Source: a virus
Length of the DNA: 24,005 bases
Strand: one strand, 5' to 3'
Virus record (IMG/VR): IMGVR_UViG_3300009506_000187
Span: 1 to 24,005 of that record
The position numbers and the translations under genes were made by a program. Below, in pieces: positions 21,320-24,005 of this stretch. A model generated the notes under the pieces. That model worked only from the letters and a program-made list of their open reading frames with translations, was not told the origin of the DNA and did no database searches. Each line of letters starts with the position of its first letter. Position 1 is the stretch's first letter.

Positions 21320-21781
21320 ATGGGCGTAATAGGAACACCCCGAACATTCCACAAACGTTTCAAGTTTGTGGTCGAAATCGATGGAATTGCGAGCGCCGGT
21401 TTTCAATCGTGCTCGGAGCTCTCCGTCGAGATTGCTAAAATCGAGCATTGGGAAGGCGGGGCGCTGACCCCCGACAAAAGCCCGGGACGCGTGACATTCG
21501 CTGACATCACCCTTGAACGCGGAGCGACCAACGATCGCGACATGTGGGATTGGTTGAAAGAGGTCGCGGACGCGTCCGCGAATTCGGGACTTGTTGATCC
21601 CGAGTACAAGCGAAATTTCGATATAGTTCAGCAAGAGCGCGATGGAACCACATTACGAAGGTGGAACATATCCAACGCTTGGCCGATCAAGTATGTCGGC
21701 GGCGCGTGGGATAACAACACTGACGAAACAAACATCGAATCAGTCACGCTCACGTTTGACAATTTCGATCTCGAACAATAA
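21320..21781 (+). CDS. Tail tube protein (T4 gp19-like family)
   Basis: 153 residues; CCGGAGGA before the ATG. It begins [22 protein letters not shown] then [22 protein letters not shown], continues with the [20 protein letters not shown] loop and DMWDWLKEV, and ends with [13 protein letters not shown]. This is the standard signature and length of gp19-type tube proteins (about 140-160 residues). It polymerises inside the sheath. The order sheath, tube, chaperone, tape measure is the usual one in contractile phages. Confidence 0.93.
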   Translation: MGVIGTPRTFHKRFKFVVEIDGIASAGFQSCSELSVEIAKIEHWEGGALTPDKSPGRVTFADITLERGATNDRDMWDWLKEVADASANSGLVDPEYKRNFDIVQQERDGTTLRRWNISNAWPIKYVGGAWDNNTDETNIESVTLTFDNFDLEQ

Positions 21782-21799
21782 GCTTTAGAAACCATCGGA

Positions 21800-21814
21800 G
21801 ACGGTTAAGCCGTC
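21800..21814 (+). other. Small hairpin before the chaperone ribosome binding site
   Basis: GACGG-TTAAG-CCGTC lies immediately before the Shine-Dalgarno GGAGGG (21815-21820). It may separate or stabilise the abundant tube message from the chaperone message. No T-run follows. Confidence 0.35.
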
Positions 21815-21826
21815 GGAGGGAAGATC

Positions 21827-22588
21827 ATGGCAGAAAAATCGATTATATGCCCGTCGGGATTTGGCGGGCGCATTCGTAGTTTAAAGGGTAGCGAGCTAAA
21901 CTTGCTCGGCGACAAGAAGGCGATTCGTTCCGGCGACTTGTTCGACAACTTACTCCGCGCTTGTTGGCTAAAAACAGAAGACCCCGGTCCGTATAACTTC
22001 GAGGTTGACGGTGCTGTGAATTGGGGAAAGGTGCTAGTTGCCGATCGCTTTTTCACATTGCTTCAAGTTCGAGACGCAACGTATCCCGAAGATCCGTATA
22101 GCTTTCGCGTCACGTGTAGCGATTCGTCATGTGGCGCGCCATTCACGTGGGATATCAACCTAAACGATTTACCGGTTAAATCGATCCCCAAAGAAAGTCT
22201 CGAAAAACTGCGCAGCGGTGAGCCGTTCGTTACTTCAATACTCGGGAAAAAGATTCAGTTTCGTTTAACCACAGGCGACGACGAGCGGAAAGGTGCGAAG
22301 TTCCTTAAGGGAATGCAGCAACGCATACTCGATGTTTTGAACATGCGCGTTATCGCAATCGAGGGAGTCGAGCCGAAGAATAAGCGTGCGTGGTTGGCAG
22401 ATCTTGACCTCGGTTTTCACCGGGATATGATCGACGCATTTGACGAGCATGACGGCGGCGTCGAAACCGAAATTGAAATTGAATGCCCGGAATGCGGGAA
22501 TGTATTTCCGATCGACCTCCCTTTCGGCCGGGAGTTCTTCTTGCCAAAGCGTCGATCGAAGGACTCCTCGACTACGGCGCAGAAGTAG
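21827..22588 (+). CDS. Tail assembly chaperone, upstream frame (gpG-like position), with zinc-knuckle cysteines
   Basis: 253 residues, with GGAGGG as ribosome binding site. The order is tube, this gene, an overlapping -1 ORF, tape measure: the classic tail-assembly-chaperone locus. The layout resembles a T4-baseplate/gp26-like family found there in contractile prophages, with a helical core, two cysteine pairs (C97-x4-C102 and C220-x2-C223, CPECG) that could bind a metal, and an end like LPFGREFFLP. Codon 232-233 (CCT TTC) lies within a slippery heptamer. The last 20 residues are present only in the unshifted product. The chaperone would coat the tape measure and recruit tube subunits. Confidence 0.75.
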   Translation: MAEKSIICPSGFGGRIRSLKGSELNLLGDKKAIRSGDLFDNLLRACWLKTEDPGPYNFEVDGAVNWGKVLVADRFFTLLQVRDATYPEDPYSFRVTCSDSSCGAPFTWDINLNDLPVKSIPKESLEKLRSGEPFVTSILGKKIQFRLTTGDDERKGAKFLKGMQQRILDVLNMRVIAIEGVEPKNKRAWLADLDLGFHRDMIDAFDEHDGGVETEIEIECPECGNVFPIDLPFGREFFLPKRRSKDSSTTAQK

Positions 22589-22821
22589 AGGAAGACCCAT
22601 ACGGAATTTTTAGCGGGTTGTTTCAATACATAGACAGCGACACCGCTAATCAGATAATTTTTGATCTCACGTATCACCAACACGGTGGATCGGGATTGAA
22701 CATAACCTACAGTGACGTCAAGAATATGGATTTTGCCGAGATTGGGTGGTATTCTGACACTCTAGGCAACCGAAGACGACAGGAGGCTGCAGCTATCGCG
22801 CGTGCGTCCAAAGTAAGGTAA
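22483..22821 (+). CDS. Tail assembly chaperone, -1 frame extension (gpT-like)
   Basis: This ORF is in the -1 frame to the gene before it, overlaps it by 106 bases, and none of its starts has a ribosome binding site. Joined at the heptamer (22519-22525), it would add 98 residues (from RPGVLLAKASIEG and EEDPYGIFSGLFQYIDSD to the C terminus KVR), giving a 331-residue fusion. The downstream part looks like a genuine small domain with a Tyr/Asp-rich helical end (YSDVKNMDFAEIGWYSD). It ends 9 bases before the tape measure start. If it were expressed independently, the start would have to be ATG 22483 or 22492 without a Shine-Dalgarno. Confidence 0.7.
   Translation: MPGMRECISDRPPFRPGVLLAKASIEGLLDYGAEVEEDPYGIFSGLFQYIDSDTANQIIFDLTYHQHGGSGLNITYSDVKNMDFAEIGWYSDTLGNRRRQEAAAIARASKVR
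22519..22525 (+). promoter_or_regulatory. Candidate -1 programmed ribosomal frameshift site CCCTTTC
   Basis: In the frame of the upstream chaperone it reads C CCT TTC, an exact X_XXY_YYZ heptamer. Slippage by -1 gives CCC TTT and continues in the open -1 frame to 22821. A short hairpin (TCGA-A-GG/CCTCGA) lies about 30 bases downstream, which is farther than usual for a stimulator. Confidence 0.7.
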
Positions 22822-22830
22822 ACTAGGTGT

Positions 22831-24005
22831 ATGGCCCTTAATAGGATGGGTTTAGGCTTCGACTTTATCGGGCGGGACTTTGTCTCTCACACGATGGGAG
22901 GAATTCGCCGTCAATTTGGTCTGACCGAAGGGGCAAGCAAGAAACTTGCGAAGACTGTCGGTGCCGGTTTCGTAATGCTTACCGCGGGAGCGCTGACCAC
23001 TGCGGTCGCTCTCGGCGCTCTCGGCGGCGCGATAAACTTAGCCAATCAAGCGGGAGAGTTCGAGCAACAAATGGCGGCTGTGGGCGCAATTACGCGCGCA
23101 ACCGCTAAAGACATGAACACCCTCGAAACCGCTGCGATCAATGCGGGTATTGCAACACAATTTTCCCCCAAAGAAGCGGCCGAAGGATTGCGCAATTTAG
23201 GTCAAATGGGGTTTAATGCCACACAAGCGGCGAAAGCGTTGGTACCCGCTTTAGACTTCGCGGCGGGCGGCCAAATATCGGTCGCACAGGCTTCGCAAAC
23301 GGCGGCATCAGCTTTACGAGTGTTCAGTCTAGAAACGGACGACGCGGCCTTAACGGTCGATAAACTGCTACGTATATCGAACGTGACTGCATTGAAGGCG
23401 GCCGATCTCGAGCTCGCGATTGGTAATTTAGGGCGTGGTGTTGGATTAACAAAGCAATCTATTGACGAGATGCTCCCCTCTCTCGGTCTTGTTCGAAACA
23501 CAGGTGTTGAAGCATCGACGGCCGCGACGTCGGTATCTTCGGCGTTGCTGTTCATGGCCAAAAACTCGAAGAAGTTTAAGAAGGATCTTGGGGTTGACCT
23601 CACGGATGCAACCGGCAACTTTCGCCCGTTCATGGATGTGATTCTCGATACGAGCGAAGCGTTGAAAAACAAGTATGCGGATAGCGCGGAGCGGGCCGCG
23701 AAAGCTCAAGAGTTGTTCGGTCGATTCGGTGTAAGTTCATACACTGCAATTAGTGGACAGCTTACAAAAGGAATTAAGACGGCAACCGGCGAGACGTTGA
23801 AAGGTGCCGACGCGATGAACTACCTCCGCGAGCAAATGAAAAAAGCCGCGGGCGCGGCCGCTGAGTTCCGCGAGAAACTACTCGAAACATTCGAGGGGCA
23901 AAAGACATTGCTGCGTGGTACCCTCGAAACAATGGCGGTTGTATTCGGCAAGCCGTTCGCGGCTGTATTCAAACCGTTTGTGAGCGCGCTTACTAATAGC
24001 CTTAA
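22831..24005 (+). CDS. Tail tape measure protein, TP901-type, 5' part (runs off window)
   Basis: The ATG at 22831 follows a modest AGGTG. 391 codons are visible without a stop. Residues about 40-66 are strongly hydrophobic (GAGFVMLTAGALTTAVALGA). Residues about 75-300 match the TP901 tape-measure core: FEQQMAAVGAITRATAKDM, then FSPKEAAEGLRNLGQMGF, AAGGQISVAQASQTAASALR, and LGLVRNTGVEASTAATSVSS, ending with ELFGRFGVSSYTAI. The visible tail is helical. This protein sets tail length and is ejected during infection. The rest of the gene lies beyond the window. Confidence 0.9.
   Translation, partial: MALNRMGLGFDFIGRDFVSHTMGGIRRQFGLTEGASKKLAKTVGAGFVMLTAGALTTAVALGALGGAINLANQAGEFEQQMAAVGAITRATAKDMNTLETAAINAGIATQFSPKEAAEGLRNLGQMGFNATQAAKALVPALDFAAGGQISVAQASQTAASALRVFSLETDDAALTVDKLLRISNVTALKAADLELAIGNLGRGVGLTKQSIDEMLPSLGLVRNTGVEASTAATSVSSALLFMAKNSKKFKKDLGVDLTDATGNFRPFMDVILDTSEALKNKYADSAERAAKAQELFGRFGVSSYTAISGQLTKGIKTATGETLKGADAMNYLREQMKKAAGAAAEFREKLLETFEGQKTLLRGTLETMAVVFGKPFAAVFKPFVSALTNSL

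Noticed and set aside
1-24005. tRNA genes, CRISPR arrays, insertion sequences, integrase attachment sites
   Set aside because: I read through both strands for cloverleaf-like segments, regularly spaced repeats, transposase ORFs and terminal inverted repeats, and found none that I could support.

Overview
This window is the structural (late) module of a contractile-tailed dsDNA phage or prophage, read entirely from the + strand. The identifying genes are an XkdF-type head protease, a Pro/Ala-rich scaffold, an HK97-fold major capsid protein, neck proteins, a tail sheath, a gp19-type tail tube, a tail assembly chaperone with a candidate -1 frameshift, and the start of a TP901-type tape measure protein that runs off the 3' edge. 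No integrase, lysis, terminase or replication gene is present. The host cannot be named. The lipoprotein at 13.4-14.9 kb has a Sec/lipobox N terminus and an Asp-Ala-Gly-Val-Asp-Gly-Gly linker, a style common in secreted proteins of Myxococcota and other former Deltaproteobacteria. This hints at a diderm host of that kind (weak inference).

Layout. (1) 1-5.2 kb, head: a small unknown gene, protease, scaffold, major capsid protein, a small YPTGG-type capsid-associated protein and a HeH/SAP-tailed protein. (2) 5.3-14.9 kb, a block of about 9.6 kb of fibre, decoration and adhesin-like genes placed between the capsid genes and the connectors. It holds a DUF2190-like protein, two proteins sharing an N-terminal anchor domain, a Lys/Pro-rich protein, an HASSHQSGG repeat fibre, two beta-sandwich proteins, a DUF4376-like protein and a GH16-FN3 lipoprotein. 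It closes with a strong intrinsic terminator at 14921-14940. (3) 15.0-18.6 kb, neck: a 24-codon leader ORF, a small unknown protein, an Ig-like/gp6-type connector fusion, a head-closure candidate, a tail-completion protein and an IPT/TIG fusion that is a tail-terminator candidate. (4) 18.6-24.0 kb, tail: a small Pro/Glu-tailed protein, sheath, tube, chaperone pair and tape measure.

How the genes work together. Protease, scaffold and capsid protein build and mature the prohead. Connector, closure and terminator proteins join head to tail. Sheath and tube form the contractile tail, with length set by the tape measure, which the chaperone pair helps assemble. The central block would supply surface-exposed host-binding and glycan-active parts.

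Most notable: the C-terminal motif expected at the end of the protease (ISLVDRAAN) lies instead at the N terminus of the scaffold. It is separated from the protease by a 187-base interruption flanked by an exact 8-base direct repeat, and removing the 187 bases restores one continuous frame. Also notable are a canonical CCCTTTC slippery heptamer in the chaperone gene, a GH16 lipoprotein inside the virion operon, an internal terminator, and an extended -10 element placed to give a leaderless transcript.
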